This document shows positions 17,424 through 26,148 of a stretch of DNA of 44,699 nucleotides, in pieces (within the stretch, counting starts at the first letter, position 1; every line of letters starts with the position of its first letter). The stretch comes from Acidobacteriota bacterium (GTDB taxonomy: Bacteria > Acidobacteriota > Blastocatellia > Pyrinomonadales > Pyrinomonadaceae): NCBI GenBank assembly GCA_029557535.1, contig JAKQII010000154.1, forward strand, positions 1-44,699. Direction: 5' to 3'. The notes below the pieces were generated by a model. The model was not told the DNA's origin. It saw nothing but the letters and a program-made list of their open reading frames with translations, and searched no databases. The position numbers and the translations under genes were made by a program.

Positions 17424-17915
17424 ATGAAAGTGGTTCATGTAACTGAAATTATCGATGGTAAAGGGCTCGGGGCGCTCGCTGATTCGGAGCTCGAATTGGT
17501 CGAGGTTCACGCGGCCGAGTGTGCCGATTGCGCGGAGGCGCTTTTCGCAGCTCGATTCACGCAGGGCTTGCTCCGTGTTCACGCTGAAACGGTGACTGCC
17601 GAGCCGCCCGCATTTTTCGAGACGCGGGTCTTGGCGACGATCCGCGAAAAATACGTGGAAAGGTTGCCGTTCTGGTCGTTCCGACGATGGTGGCAGGCCT
17701 CGTACGGCATGGTCGGCGCGATGGTGCTGATCGCCGCGGTTCTCGGAATGCTGACGCTGTTCGCACCGGCGGCAAATGATCAAGGCGACATGTCGAGCTA
17801 CTCGCTTTATTCGACCGAGGCGGACGTTCTCAATAAACGTTCGGCGCGTGATCTTTCGCGGGAACAGTTGCTGGAAGTTATCTACAGCGGCAAGAAGGAT
17901 CAGGGGAAGCGATAA
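17424..17915 (+). CDS. Zinc-finger anti-sigma factor, single membrane span
   Basis: A 163-residue membrane-anchored anti-sigma factor. H29, C33 and C36 (HAAECADC) form the HxxxCxxC zinc-binding anti-sigma signature, although the flanking sequence is atypical. One transmembrane helix lies at about residues 100-123 (GMVGAMVLIAAVLGMLTLF), leaving a short external tail with SREQLLEVIYSGK. It should hold the sigma factor encoded just upstream until an envelope signal releases it. ATG 17424 is five bases after the sigma stop; a longer in-frame start inside the sigma gene gives non-conserved sequence and is rejected. Its TAA overlaps the next ATG (TAATG). Confidence 0.85.
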   Translation: MKVVHVTEIIDGKGLGALADSELELVEVHAAECADCAEALFAARFTQGLLRVHAETVTAEPPAFFETRVLATIREKYVERLPFWSFRRWWQASYGMVGAMVLIAAVLGMLTLFAPAANDQGDMSSYSLYSTEADVLNKRSARDLSREQLLEVIYSGKKDQGKR

Positions 17916-18316
17916 TGAACACCGACAACAAGAGCAAGTGGCAGCTTCGTTTTGCAACCCTCAGCATTTTCCTGATCGGATTCGCCGCCGGGGCGTTCGC
18001 GCTCAATGCGTTCAATCTCTGGTTCGGGGCGAGTAAAGGTCCTTCGCGGCGGGAAAAGTACGAGACGGTTTTCAGCGGCCTTGGCCTGACCGAAGAGCAA
18101 AAGTCCGGCGTCGAGAAAATCTTTGCCGACACACGCGAGAACATTCAGAGAATGCGGCAGGAATCGGAACCGCGCCTTCAGGAGATCCGGGCGCAGCATG
18201 ACGAGAAACTTCAACAGATACTCACACCGGACCAGTGGTCGACGTTCCAGCGCGAACGCGAGAACATACGCGAGGCGGACAAGCCATCGACGCCGAAGCC
18301 GCTCAATATCAAGTAA
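17915..18316 (+). CDS. Membrane-anchored Spy/CpxP-like protein
   Basis: A 133-residue protein with an N-terminal membrane anchor or signal (about residues 13-34) and a helical, charged periplasmic part. Two LTxxQ motifs (LTEEQ near 58, LTPDQ near 103) place it with Spy/CpxP/ZraP-type proteins, which bind unfolded proteins or metals in the periplasm and often feed back on stress sensing. It is third in the sigma/anti-sigma operon with a one-base overlap, so it is probably a target or sensor of the same circuit. The gene ends AAG TAA in the first unit of an AGTAAAA heptad array. Confidence 0.8.
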   Translation: MNTDNKSKWQLRFATLSIFLIGFAAGAFALNAFNLWFGASKGPSRREKYETVFSGLGLTEEQKSGVEKIFADTRENIQRMRQESEPRLQEIRAQHDEKLQQILTPDQWSTFQRERENIREADKPSTPKPLNIK

Positions 18317-18346
18317 AAGGTAAAAAGTAATAAGTAAAAGGGAAAA
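18312..18346. repeat. Heptad repeat array, AGTAAAA family
   Basis: Five units: AGTAAAA, GGTAAAA, AGTAATA, AGTAAAA, GGGAAAA. The first unit contains the stop codon of the Spy-like gene. More degenerate AGTAAAA units continue at 18423-18455, and reverse-oriented ones at 18487-18516 run into the M16 peptidase stop codon. Confidence 0.85.
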
Positions 18347-18350
18347 GTAG

Positions 18351-18382
18351 AAAAGGCGTAAGACTTTGGGTCTCACGCCTTT
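18351..18382. terminator. Hairpin terminator, first copy
   Basis: AAAGGCGT and GTCT-CACGCCTTT pair around a short loop (AAAGGCG...CGCCTTT with AGAC/GTCT inside). A T-rich stretch follows (GTGTTTTATTGCTTTTT). It lies between convergent genes and could work in both directions. Confidence 0.65.
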
Positions 18383-18455
18383 CGTGTTTTATTGCTTTTT
18401 CAGCAAAGCTGGCGACCATTCGAGTAAAAAGTAAACAGCAAAACTTGAAAAGTAG

Positions 18456-18490
18456 AAAAGGCGCAAGACTCTGGGTCTCACGCCTTTTTT
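18456..18490. terminator. Hairpin terminator, second copy
   Basis: Near-identical repeat of the hairpin about 105 bp upstream: AAAAGGCG, AAGAC, GTCT and CGCCTTTTTT. The run of six T on + and A-rich flank on - make it a bidirectional intrinsic terminator for the sigma operon and the M16 peptidase gene. Confidence 0.7.
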
Positions 18491-18509
18491 ACCTTTTACT
18501 TTCCGCTTT

Positions 18510-21296
18510 TTACTTGCTCAGCGGATTTCCATCCGAATCAAGCAAGCGGATCGTTGATCCGAGACCCTCGATCTCGCGCAGTTTCGGTTCGATCACCGCG
18601 CGGTCGCCGACGATCAGGACCGACATCCTGTCGGGCGTCAGATATTTCTTCGCGACCCGGTTGACATCGTCCAGCGTCACCGCGTTGATGTTTCGGATGT
18701 AATCGTTGAAATACGAATCCGAAAGACCGTAGGTCACGAGGTTCGTCAATTGATTCGAGATCTGTCCGACGGTTTCGAATCCCTGGGGATAACGGCGGAT
18801 GATGCTCTGCTTGTTGTATTCGAGCTCGTCCGGCGTGACCGGGATCGATCCGCGGATGCCGTTCAGCTCCTTCATGAACTCGATCACCGATTCCTTCGTG
18901 ACCGCGGTCTGAACGTCGGCCGACGCCTCGAACGGACCGGGACCCCGCCGGAACGACCAGCTCGTCCGCGCTCCGTAGGTGTAGCCCTTTCTCTCACGCA
19001 GGTTGAGGTTGACGCGAGCCGAGAACTGTCCGCCGAGGATCGAATTCATCACCAGGAGCGGGAAGTAATCCGGATTCTCGCGAGCGACGCCGACCTGGCC
19101 GATGCTGATCACCGATTGCGCCGCGCCCGGCTTGTCGACGACATAGATCCCGGGATTGGCGAGCGTCGACGCGCCCGGAACCGCGATCTTCGGAACATCC
19201 GCCTGTTTCCAGTCCTTGAAAGCCGCTTCGAGTTTCGGAAGCATCGCCTTTGCGTCCGTGTCGCCGGACACGATCAGGACGGCGTTGTTCGGAACGTAGT
19301 ACGTCGCGTAGAACTTTTGCACCTGATCGCGCGTCAGCGCCTTGACCGAAGTCTCGTCGCCGCCGAGCGACTTTCCGTACGGATGGTCTTTTCCGTAAAG
19401 CAGCTTGGAATAAACCACGTTGGCGATCGCGTTCGCATTGTCCTTGCGCTGCACGAATCCGATCAACGACCGGCGCTGCAGCGTCTGGAATTCCGATTCG
19501 GGGAACCCGGCGTTCGTCACGACGTCAGAGTAGATCCCGAGCGCCTTGTCGAGGTTCTTGGACAGAGTCTGCATCGCAACGTTCGACGAATCCCAGTTCG
19601 AATTCGCGAACAGCGTTGCTCCGATCGATTGCAGATCGTTCGCGACATCGACGGCCGAACGCGTCTTCGTGCCGGTGTTGAGCAGGCTCGAAGTGAACGA
19701 CGCGAGGCCGGCACGATCCTGCGGATCGGCGGTCGCGCCGGCGTTGAAAACGAGGTTCATCGAGATGATCGGAAGTTCGCTGTCGCGGACGAACCAAACG
19801 TTAAGGCCGTTCGAAAGCTTGCGTTTGTCGATCTTCGGAAGCGCGAACGACGGATCTGGACCGCCCTTCGGAAGGTTTGCCGACTGATCGCTCCCAGGAC
19901 CGGTCTCCTCGCTCGACGACGTCGGCGCGTTTTCGACCGATTCACGCTGCGAAGCGGCACGGTTCGCCCGCGGCACGAACGACATCACAAGCCGGTTGCC
20001 GTTGAGGTACGTCTTCGCGACACGCTGAACATCAGCCGGCGTGACCTTGTAGTAGCGGTCGAGATCACCTTGGAAACCGTCCGGCCTGCCGGTAAACGTC
20101 GCGTACGAGTTCAGTTGATCGGCCTTCCCCTGAACGGTTTGCATCCCGAAGATCGTCCGCGATTCGATGACGTTCAGCGCGCGGCTCAACTCGTCGGCGG
20201 TCGGTGGTTCGTTCTTGACGCGCTCGATCTCGAGGTTGATCTCTTTTTCGATCTCGTCGAGCGTTTTTTGCGGGCGCGCGGTCGAGAGAATCGAGAACTG
20301 GCCGGCGATCTCACGCGAACCGTGGCCGGCCGACGCATCCTGGGCGATCTGTTTTCCGTAAACGAGATTGCTCAGCAGACGCGAACCGCGGCCCGACGAG
20401 AGCACGAACTGCAGCATGTCGAGCGCGGCCTCGTCAGGATGGTTCATCGGAACCGTGTGCCAGACCATGTACAGCCGCGGCAGCCGGACCGAATCTTCGA
20501 ACGTCTTCCGGACCTCTCCTTCAAGCTTCGGAGTCGGCGGGTTCGGGCGCGTTATCTCGCCGCCCGTCGGGATCGGGCCGAAGTATTTCTCGACCCAGGC
20601 TTTCGTTTGTTTCGGATCGAAATTGCCGGCGATCACGAGCGACGCGTTGTTCGGGACGTAGTACTTGCGGAAAAACGCCTTGACGTCGTCCTGCGAAGCA
20701 TTCGTCAGGTCACTAAGCGATCCGATCGTCGTCCAATGATACGGATGATCCGCCGGGTACATGATCGACGCGATCTTCTCGAAAGCCGTTCCGTAGGGTT
20801 GATTGTCGTACCGCTGCCGGCGCTCATTCTTGACCACGTCGCGCTGGTTGTTGAGCTTGTCCTGGGTCATCGCTTCGAGGAGCCCGCCCATGCGGTCGGA
20901 TTCCATGAAGAGAGCGCGTTCAAGGAAGTTCGAGGGTACGACCTCGTAGTAATTCGTGCGGTCGGTGTTGGTCGATCCGTTGAGCGACGCCCCGACTTCC
21001 TGAAGCGGCCGAAAGTACTCGTTGTCGTAGTTCTTTGAGCCTTGAAACATCATGTGCTCGAAGAGATGCGCGAAGCCAGTCCGCCCTGGCACCTCGTTTT
21101 TCGAACCGACGTGGTACCAGACGTTAACGGCGACGATCGGCGTCGATTTGTCCTCATGAAGAATGACCCGCAGGCCGTTCTTCAGTTTGTATTCTTCGTA
21201 TTTCAGCTTGGGAAGCTTTGTATTTGCAGACTGGGCTAAGCTCATTGTTGACAGGGAAATGAAAAAGACGAGCATCGCCGAAACGGATCGCTTCAT
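18510..21296 (-). CDS. Exported M16 family zinc metallopeptidase
   Basis: A 928-residue pitrilysin-type peptidase with a signal peptide (MKRSVSAMLVFFISLSTMSLA). The N-terminal half has the inverted zinc motif HxxEH at H77-H81 (HLFEHMMF) and the downstream KNERRQR helix with the third ligand. The C-terminal half (from PKIDKRKLSNGLNVWFV) repeats the fold but has GLASFTSSLL instead of a zinc motif, the usual active/inactive pairing. A polar linker rich in Ser and Glu (about 455-485) joins the halves. It probably degrades peptides in the periplasm. It lies 117 bp downstream of the VKOR gene on the same strand and ends in AAG TAA within an AGTAAAA repeat. Confidence 0.94.
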   Translation of the reverse strand: MKRSVSAMLVFFISLSTMSLAQSANTKLPKLKYEEYKLKNGLRVILHEDKSTPIVAVNVWYHVGSKNEVPGRTGFAHLFEHMMFQGSKNYDNEYFRPLQEVGASLNGSTNTDRTNYYEVVPSNFLERALFMESDRMGGLLEAMTQDKLNNQRDVVKNERRQRYDNQPYGTAFEKIASIMYPADHPYHWTTIGSLSDLTNASQDDVKAFFRKYYVPNNASLVIAGNFDPKQTKAWVEKYFGPIPTGGEITRPNPPTPKLEGEVRKTFEDSVRLPRLYMVWHTVPMNHPDEAALDMLQFVLSSGRGSRLLSNLVYGKQIAQDASAGHGSREIAGQFSILSTARPQKTLDEIEKEINLEIERVKNEPPTADELSRALNVIESRTIFGMQTVQGKADQLNSYATFTGRPDGFQGDLDRYYKVTPADVQRVAKTYLNGNRLVMSFVPRANRAASQRESVENAPTSSSEETGPGSDQSANLPKGGPDPSFALPKIDKRKLSNGLNVWFVRDSELPIISMNLVFNAGATADPQDRAGLASFTSSLLNTGTKTRSAVDVANDLQSIGATLFANSNWDSSNVAMQTLSKNLDKALGIYSDVVTNAGFPESEFQTLQRRSLIGFVQRKDNANAIANVVYSKLLYGKDHPYGKSLGGDETSVKALTRDQVQKFYATYYVPNNAVLIVSGDTDAKAMLPKLEAAFKDWKQADVPKIAVPGASTLANPGIYVVDKPGAAQSVISIGQVGVARENPDYFPLLVMNSILGGQFSARVNLNLRERKGYTYGARTSWSFRRGPGPFEASADVQTAVTKESVIEFMKELNGIRGSIPVTPDELEYNKQSIIRRYPQGFETVGQISNQLTNLVTYGLSDSYFNDYIRNINAVTLDDVNRVAKKYLTPDRMSVLIVGDRAVIEPKLREIEGLGSTIRLLDSDGNPLSK

Positions 21297-21413
21297 TTGT
21301 TTGCTAACTCCTTGTATTTCGAATATTACACCCGGACAACGTACCGCGGTCGCGATGCGTTCCGATTTAACTGGTTCAGTAGGATCTAAGACGTGAATTC
21401 GCCGGACTTGGTT

Positions 21414-21890
21414 TCAGTTGAGGCGCCAGAATCGTGAGATAAGGGCGATCGCGAGAAGCGTGAACGTGCTCAGGGCCGAAAGGAGGCAAAACTGGCAGAA
21501 CGCCTCGATGACGTACGCCTGCAAATAGATCAGCCACGCCGAAAAACAGCCCATCAGACAGGTTTGGATCCCGTACAGCAGCCAGCTCTTGCGATTTCCG
21601 CGAAGCGAGATCAACGCGAGAACGAGGGCGGTGACGTAGGCGAACATCCCGAGCAACGAAAGCGGGATCGACGCGAGCATCGGAGCGTCGAACGGCAGAA
21701 ATCCCCCGACCGTCGACCACTGGCTCGTCAGAACCTGTTCGCACCCGGTCAGGATGCTGCACGGCACCGGTTCCGCCATGTAGTGGTGGTATGTCAGGAA
21801 GCTCGTGTCGGCGATCCCCAAGAATGCAACGAAGGCCGCCAAAGCGGGGAATCTGGCGACCTTCGAGATCGATGCGGTTTGCTCGGTCAT
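21414..21890 (-). CDS. Vitamin K epoxide reductase (VKOR) family protein
   Basis: A 158-residue four-helix membrane protein that passes electrons from a DsbA-like oxidase to quinones, replacing DsbB in many bacteria. The active-site CxxC is C132-C135 (AFCQFC) on the last-but-one helix. The loop cysteines are C44 and C50 (PCSILTGCEQV), followed by the conserved short loop QWSTVGGFLPFDAP. It begins 21 bp after the DsbA-like lipoprotein gene, its expected partner. C111 and C115 are additional. Confidence 0.92.
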   Translation of the reverse strand: MTEQTASISKVARFPALAAFVAFLGIADTSFLTYHHYMAEPVPCSILTGCEQVLTSQWSTVGGFLPFDAPMLASIPLSLLGMFAYVTALVLALISLRGNRKSWLLYGIQTCLMGCFSAWLIYLQAYVIEAFCQFCLLSALSTFTLLAIALISRFWRLN

Positions 21891-21911
21891 GCTTATCGGA
21901 TCGGCTGATGC

Positions 21912-22682
21912 CTAGTTTTTTGCTCCGTCCTTATCCGGCGAAGGCTTTGCAGTGTTTGCATTCGACGTGCTCGAACTCCCCGAACTGGGCGCCACGGTCT
22001 GTTGCGGCGGCGGGTTCTTGGCGAGTTCCGCGTCGATGATCTCCCGCAGCGGTTGGAGTTTCATCTGCTCGAACGGAACCATCATGCCGTTAATGAAGAT
22101 CGTCGGCGTCGAGTTGATGTTCAGGGCGCGGCCGCGGTCGAGGTCGCGTTGGACGCGCTCCTTCGTCTCCATGCCCGCCATGTCTGCCTTGAAGCGTTCG
22201 ACGTCAACTCCGAGTGTCTGAGCATATCCCTCGAAAACTGGCCGCGGATCGGCTGAGTTCGACCAAGCGGTCTGATTCTGGAAAAGCAGATTCTGCATGT
22301 CCCAGTACTTCCCTTGCCGACCGGCGCTTTCGGCCGCCACCGCCGCGTCGAAGGCGTTCCGGTGAATCTGCGTCAGCGGAAAACTGCGGAAGATGAATTT
22401 GATCCGCGATCCGTAGGCCGCTTGGACTTCTTTCATCAACGTATGGATCTGCGCGCACGTCGGGCATTGGAAATCGGCGAATTCCTCGATCATGACGGTC
22501 GCGTTCGGATTGCCGAGCATGTTCGGCGGCTGGGCTCCGGTCGGCGCCGACGGGTTGACGGTCGACTGGGTCACCGGTCTGTTTGCCGGTCTATTAATGT
22601 TCGGCTTGTTACCGGAGGAGCAACCTGCCACGGCAAGCAGTCCGAAAGCCAGCAGAGCTACAAAAATGATGTTTCTTTTCAT
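21912..22682 (-). CDS. DsbA-like thioredoxin-fold lipoprotein
   Basis: A 256-residue envelope protein of the DsbA/thioredoxin_4 family. Lipobox LAVAGC gives lipidated C21, then a Pro/Asn-rich linker and the fold starting NPNATVMIEEFADFQCPTC. The catalytic CxxC is C73-PT-C76; the cis-proline loop is STPTIFINGM. It should introduce disulfides into exported proteins and be re-oxidised by the VKOR encoded next. The C-terminal tail is Ser/Pro-rich low complexity. The gene starts 29 bp after dxs, so dxs, this gene and VKOR probably share one transcript. Confidence 0.92.
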   Translation of the reverse strand: MKRNIIFVALLAFGLLAVAGCSSGNKPNINRPANRPVTQSTVNPSAPTGAQPPNMLGNPNATVMIEEFADFQCPTCAQIHTLMKEVQAAYGSRIKFIFRSFPLTQIHRNAFDAAVAAESAGRQGKYWDMQNLLFQNQTAWSNSADPRPVFEGYAQTLGVDVERFKADMAGMETKERVQRDLDRGRALNINSTPTIFINGMMVPFEQMKLQPLREIIDAELAKNPPPQQTVAPSSGSSSTSNANTAKPSPDKDGAKN

Positions 22683-22711
22683 GATGAAATTCGTTTGATT
22701 CGAATCAATTC

Positions 22712-24643
22712 CTATTTGACGACCTTCAGCGTCTTGCGCGACTGGCCGCGATTTTCGAGCGCCTCGACGAGTTCGCGCGTCCGGCTGTAGATCCCGTCGG
22801 CGTCGAGTCCGTACTTGGCCAGCAGAAGCTTGGGATCGCCGTGCGTGATTATCCTGTCCGGGACACCCATTCGGACGAGTTTCAAGTTACCGAGCAATCC
22901 TCGTTCTTCAAGAAGTTCCATGACGGCGGACCCGAATCCGCCCGCAAGGTACGCCTCCTCGACTGTGACTAATACGCGGTTCGACCTGGCCAGGTCACAA
23001 ATCAGATCTTCGTCGAGCGGCTTGACCCAGCGTGCGTTGACGACCGTTGCGTCGATCCCGTCCTTCGAAAGCCTTTCGGCGGCGTCCATCGAAGGATAAA
23101 CCATCGAGCCGTACGCGATGATCGCCGCCTCGCCGTTTCCTTCACGGAGGATTTCGGCACGTCCGATCTCGAGTTTCTCGGGTGGCGCGGAAATGTCGAC
23201 TCCAAACCCGCTGCCGCGCGGATAGCGGATCGCCGCCGCGCCCGGATGCTCGATCGAGGTCAGCAGCATGTCGCGCAGTTCGCGTTCGTCTTTCGGCGCG
23301 CACAGAACGATGTTCGGGTAGCCGCGCAGATAAGAAATATCGAGCAGTCCGTGGTGTGTCGGGCCGTCGGCCCCGACGATCCCCGCGCGGTCCATGCCGA
23401 TCGTCACGTTCAGGTCCTGCAAACAGACGTCGTGGATGACCTGATCAAACGCGCGCTGCAGAAACGTCGAATAGATCGCGGCGACCGGTTTCATGCCTTC
23501 GCACGCCATTCCCGCGCAGAATGTGACGGCATGCTGCTCGGCGATCCCGACGTCGAACGATCGTTCGGGGAATTTCTCGAGCGGCTTGTCGATCCCGGTT
23601 CCGTCCGGCATCGCCGCGGTCATGGCGACGATCGATTCGTCGCGTCCCATCAGCTCGCACAGTGTGTTGCCGAAAACCTCGGTATAGGTCGGAGGCGACA
23701 CCTTGTTGGATTTATACGGCAAGCCGGTCTTCGGATCGAACGGGCCGGTGGCGTGATATGCGTAGTAATTCTTTTCAGGATTCGGAAATCCCTTGCCTTT
23801 TGTCGTCAGCGCGTGGACGATGACCGGGCCGTCGTCGACCTTTTTCGCTTCCTCGAGTGCGCGCACGAGCTGCGGGACGTTGTGTCCGTCGACATATCCG
23901 ATGTATTTGAATCCGAGTTCGTTGACAAGCGCGCCGGGAAGCACGGCCGCCGCAATCGCGTCCTTGAAGCTCTTTGCGGCACGACGGAGACTATGTCCGA
24001 ATCCCGGAACCGACTCGAGCGCGTCGCCGATCTCTTCCTTTAGATGCTGGTAACTTTGCGCGCCCTTGATCCGATTCAGATATCTCGACAGCGCGCCGAC
24101 CGCCGGCGCGATCGACATCTCGTTGTCGTTGAGCAGCACGATCAGGCGCGACTTCAGATGTCCGGCCTGGTTGATCGCTTCCATCGCCATTCCGCCGGCG
24201 AGCGAGGAGTCTCCGATCAGCGCGCAGACATGGAAATCTTCGCCCTTCTTGTCGCGGGCGATCGCCATTCCGAGCGCGGCCGAGATCGACGTCGACGCGT
24301 GTCCGGCACCGAACGTGTCATATTCGGATTCGTCGCGGCGCAGGAATCCGGATAGTCCCTCGTACTGCTTGATCGTATGCAGCCGGTCGCGGCGTCCGGT
24401 CAGGATCTTGTGCGCGTAGGCCTGATGTCCGACGTCCCAAACCAATCGGTCCTTCGGCGTGTCGAAGACGTAGTGCATCGCGACCGCCAGTTCGACCGCA
24501 CCGAGACTCGCGCCGGTGTGTCCCCCGACGCGCGAACAGGTGTCGATGATGAACTGCCGCACTTCATCAGCGACTTCCTGCAGGTCCTCGACCCGCAACT
24601 GGCGCAAATCCGCCGGCGAGTTGATTTCGGATAAGAATCTCAT
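22712..24643 (-). CDS. dxs: 1-deoxy-D-xylulose-5-phosphate synthase
   Basis: A 643-residue thiamine-diphosphate enzyme that condenses pyruvate and glyceraldehyde-3-phosphate, the first step of the MEP isoprenoid pathway. Visible landmarks: DRLVWDVGHQAYAHKILTGR, the TPP-binding GDSSLAGGMAMEAINQAG with LNDNEMSI, KGKGFPNPEKN, the second-domain GIAEQHAVTFCAGMA, and DRAGIVGADGPTHHG. The TPP motif reads GDS where most enzymes have GDG. The length is normal. ATG 24641-24643 gives the expected N terminus (MRFLSEINSPADLRQL). It appears to lead a dxs-DsbA-VKOR transcript. Confidence 0.96.
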   Translation of the reverse strand: MRFLSEINSPADLRQLRVEDLQEVADEVRQFIIDTCSRVGGHTGASLGAVELAVAMHYVFDTPKDRLVWDVGHQAYAHKILTGRRDRLHTIKQYEGLSGFLRRDESEYDTFGAGHASTSISAALGMAIARDKKGEDFHVCALIGDSSLAGGMAMEAINQAGHLKSRLIVLLNDNEMSIAPAVGALSRYLNRIKGAQSYQHLKEEIGDALESVPGFGHSLRRAAKSFKDAIAAAVLPGALVNELGFKYIGYVDGHNVPQLVRALEEAKKVDDGPVIVHALTTKGKGFPNPEKNYYAYHATGPFDPKTGLPYKSNKVSPPTYTEVFGNTLCELMGRDESIVAMTAAMPDGTGIDKPLEKFPERSFDVGIAEQHAVTFCAGMACEGMKPVAAIYSTFLQRAFDQVIHDVCLQDLNVTIGMDRAGIVGADGPTHHGLLDISYLRGYPNIVLCAPKDERELRDMLLTSIEHPGAAAIRYPRGSGFGVDISAPPEKLEIGRAEILREGNGEAAIIAYGSMVYPSMDAAERLSKDGIDATVVNARWVKPLDEDLICDLARSNRVLVTVEEAYLAGGFGSAVMELLEERGLLGNLKLVRMGVPDRIITHGDPKLLLAKYGLDADGIYSRTRELVEALENRGQSRKTLKVVK

Positions 24644-24863
24644 TTGATTAGATTTTGGCCCACTCTCAAATTCCGCATTTTACAGATTCGAAAAGCAAAA
24701 GTTAAATACGAATCTCCTGAAATAGCGCGCGGGACCGGTTGCGGGCGTTTGCAATTCTTTACATTTCAACGAAAAAAACGTCCGACCTTTTCGATCCGAA
24801 ACGCGTCTTATGTCGTGAAAGGCGTAAATCGCCGAACGAAATTCAATGACCCGAGGTAAGAAA

Positions 24864-25430
24864 ATGACATTCAAAAGCAAGATCATATCGGCCATGACGG
24901 CCGGCACCGCAATCATCGCTTTTTCAACTTTCGTTTCCGCGCAGGAAACCACGAAGACCGACAAACCGACGCCGACACCGAAGCAGGAGCGCAAGATGCG
25001 CAACGGCGAATTCGGCAAGCGCGGAATGGGCAAAGGAATGCGCGGCGGACGTTTCGGACGGCGCGGCGGCATGATGATGGGATTCCGCGGTCTTAACCTG
25101 ACCGACGAGCAGAAGGCCCAGATCAAAACCATCATGGAAACGAATCGCGCCTCGCTCGGAGCCAACCGCGAGGAAATGAGGACGATCATGACGGCCAAGC
25201 GTGACGGCACGATCACCGCCGAGCAGCAGCAGCGACTTGATGCGTTCAAGACGCAGATGAGAGAGAACGCGAAGTCAACGCACCAGCAGGTTCTGAACGT
25301 TCTGACCGCCGAACAGCGCGCTCAGCTCGAGGCCCGTAAGGCCGAGATGAAGCAGCGTCGCGAGGAGCGGCAGAAGATGCGCCAGGAGCGCAAGCAGAAC
25401 CCGACTCCCGAACCGAAGAAAGATAACTAA
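24864..25430 (+). CDS. Spy/CpxP-family periplasmic protein
   Basis: A 188-residue exported protein with a signal peptide (MTFKSKIISAMTAGTAIIAFSTFVSAQ), a Thr/Pro stretch, a Gly/Arg/Met-rich segment (about 45-72) and a helical, very basic C-terminal region with two LTxxQ motifs (LTDEQ, LTAEQ). Spy-type proteins act as ATP-independent periplasmic chaperones or metal-responsive proteins. The start at ATG 24864 is set by GAGGT seven bases upstream; an ATG at 24846 lies before this ribosome binding site. It is followed by a strong intrinsic terminator. It shares LTxxQ with the Spy-like gene of the ECF operon. Confidence 0.85.
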   Translation: MTFKSKIISAMTAGTAIIAFSTFVSAQETTKTDKPTPTPKQERKMRNGEFGKRGMGKGMRGGRFGRRGGMMMGFRGLNLTDEQKAQIKTIMETNRASLGANREEMRTIMTAKRDGTITAEQQQRLDAFKTQMRENAKSTHQQVLNVLTAEQRAQLEARKAEMKQRREERQKMRQERKQNPTPEPKKDN

Positions 25431-25455
25431 TTCCTCCTCCGAAGAAGTTGTTCAC

Positions 25456-25487
25456 GGGCGCCCGGATTTCTCGGGCGCCTTTTTTTA
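25456..25487 (+). terminator. Rho-independent terminator
   Basis: GGCGCCCG and CGGGCGCC form an 8-bp GC stem around a GATTTCT loop and are followed by seven T. It lies 26 bp after the Spy-like gene. Confidence 0.9.
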
Positions 25488-25490
25488 GGA

Positions 25491-25909
25491 TCGAAGCCGG
25501 GCCCATAGGATTTGGGTATGCGTGCGGATTTCCCGAAGAGCCGATGCGACTCGACCCACGAGCAATCCCAAATCGCATTGCCATACTCGCGTCAGCGACG
25601 CCAACTCAGGTTCGGGATGTTTGGCAACGTGTCGGCGCGTTGCGCTGACACGGATCGGACGGATCCTGCAGATTTTAACGGGAGGAATCAGCAAAGATCC
25701 GTTGAATTCGCTATATCCGCGGTACGCGCGAGTCGACGCGGAGAGATTCCCAAGCCGCAGAGCGCCGGCGAATCTCGACAATCCGCAAGTTCCTTGATCT
25801 CGATATGTTGGAGAAAGATCAATAAGTTCCGCGCTCAACCGCCGATTCCGAACTTTCGGACCAGAGCTCCAAGCCGGTGCCGCCGCTCTGCGGCTGATCG
25901 GGGCGGCGA
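25491..25909. other. Gene-free stretch, probably decayed sequence
   Basis: No reading frame here looks protein-like in either direction; those present are arginine/proline-rich shadows. The stretch precedes an RHS fragment, so it may be decayed RHS or toxin-cassette DNA, but I see no recognisable residue of that. No repeat array or tRNA-like structure is visible. Confidence 0.4.
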
Positions 25910-26131
25910 GAATCATCGACCGTAACGACCGTGTTCGTTTATGATGGAAGCGGGCAACTTGTGGCGGAATACACGGCCCTGACGGGCAACGATCCGGCCC
26001 CGGCCCCGGCGCCGAAGGTAAGCGATTTGACACAGGATCATCTGGGAAGCACGCGCGTGGTCCGCATGGCAGGCGGTTCGAACTATACCTTGAGCTGGAC
26101 GAAGCCAACTATCGTTCAAAAAACAAACTAA
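25910..26131 (+). pseudogene. RHS-repeat protein remnant
   Basis: The frame reads ESSTVTTVFVYDGSGQLVAEYTA, an Ala/Pro run, then VSDLTQDHLGSTRVVR. YDGSGQLVAEY and TQDHLGSTRVV are the diagnostic end of the RHS core (usual form DHLGSPR), which precedes the variable toxin tip. Everything upstream of the core is missing, and the frame stops about 20 residues after DHLGSTR, so this is a fragment of a polymorphic-toxin gene. Two lower-GC genes for exported proteins follow on the same strand. Confidence 0.75.
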
Positions 26132-26148
26132 GCGTGAGGCAAGAAGCA

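Noticed and set aside
18750-21038. A 762-codon open frame on + opposite the M16 peptidase
   Set aside because: Antisense shadow of a recognised peptidase; composition is Arg/Val/Leu-rich without motifs.
25485-26108. A 207-codon minus-strand frame over the RHS remnant
   Set aside because: Proline/Arg-rich shadow; the plus strand carries the recognisable RHS core motif.
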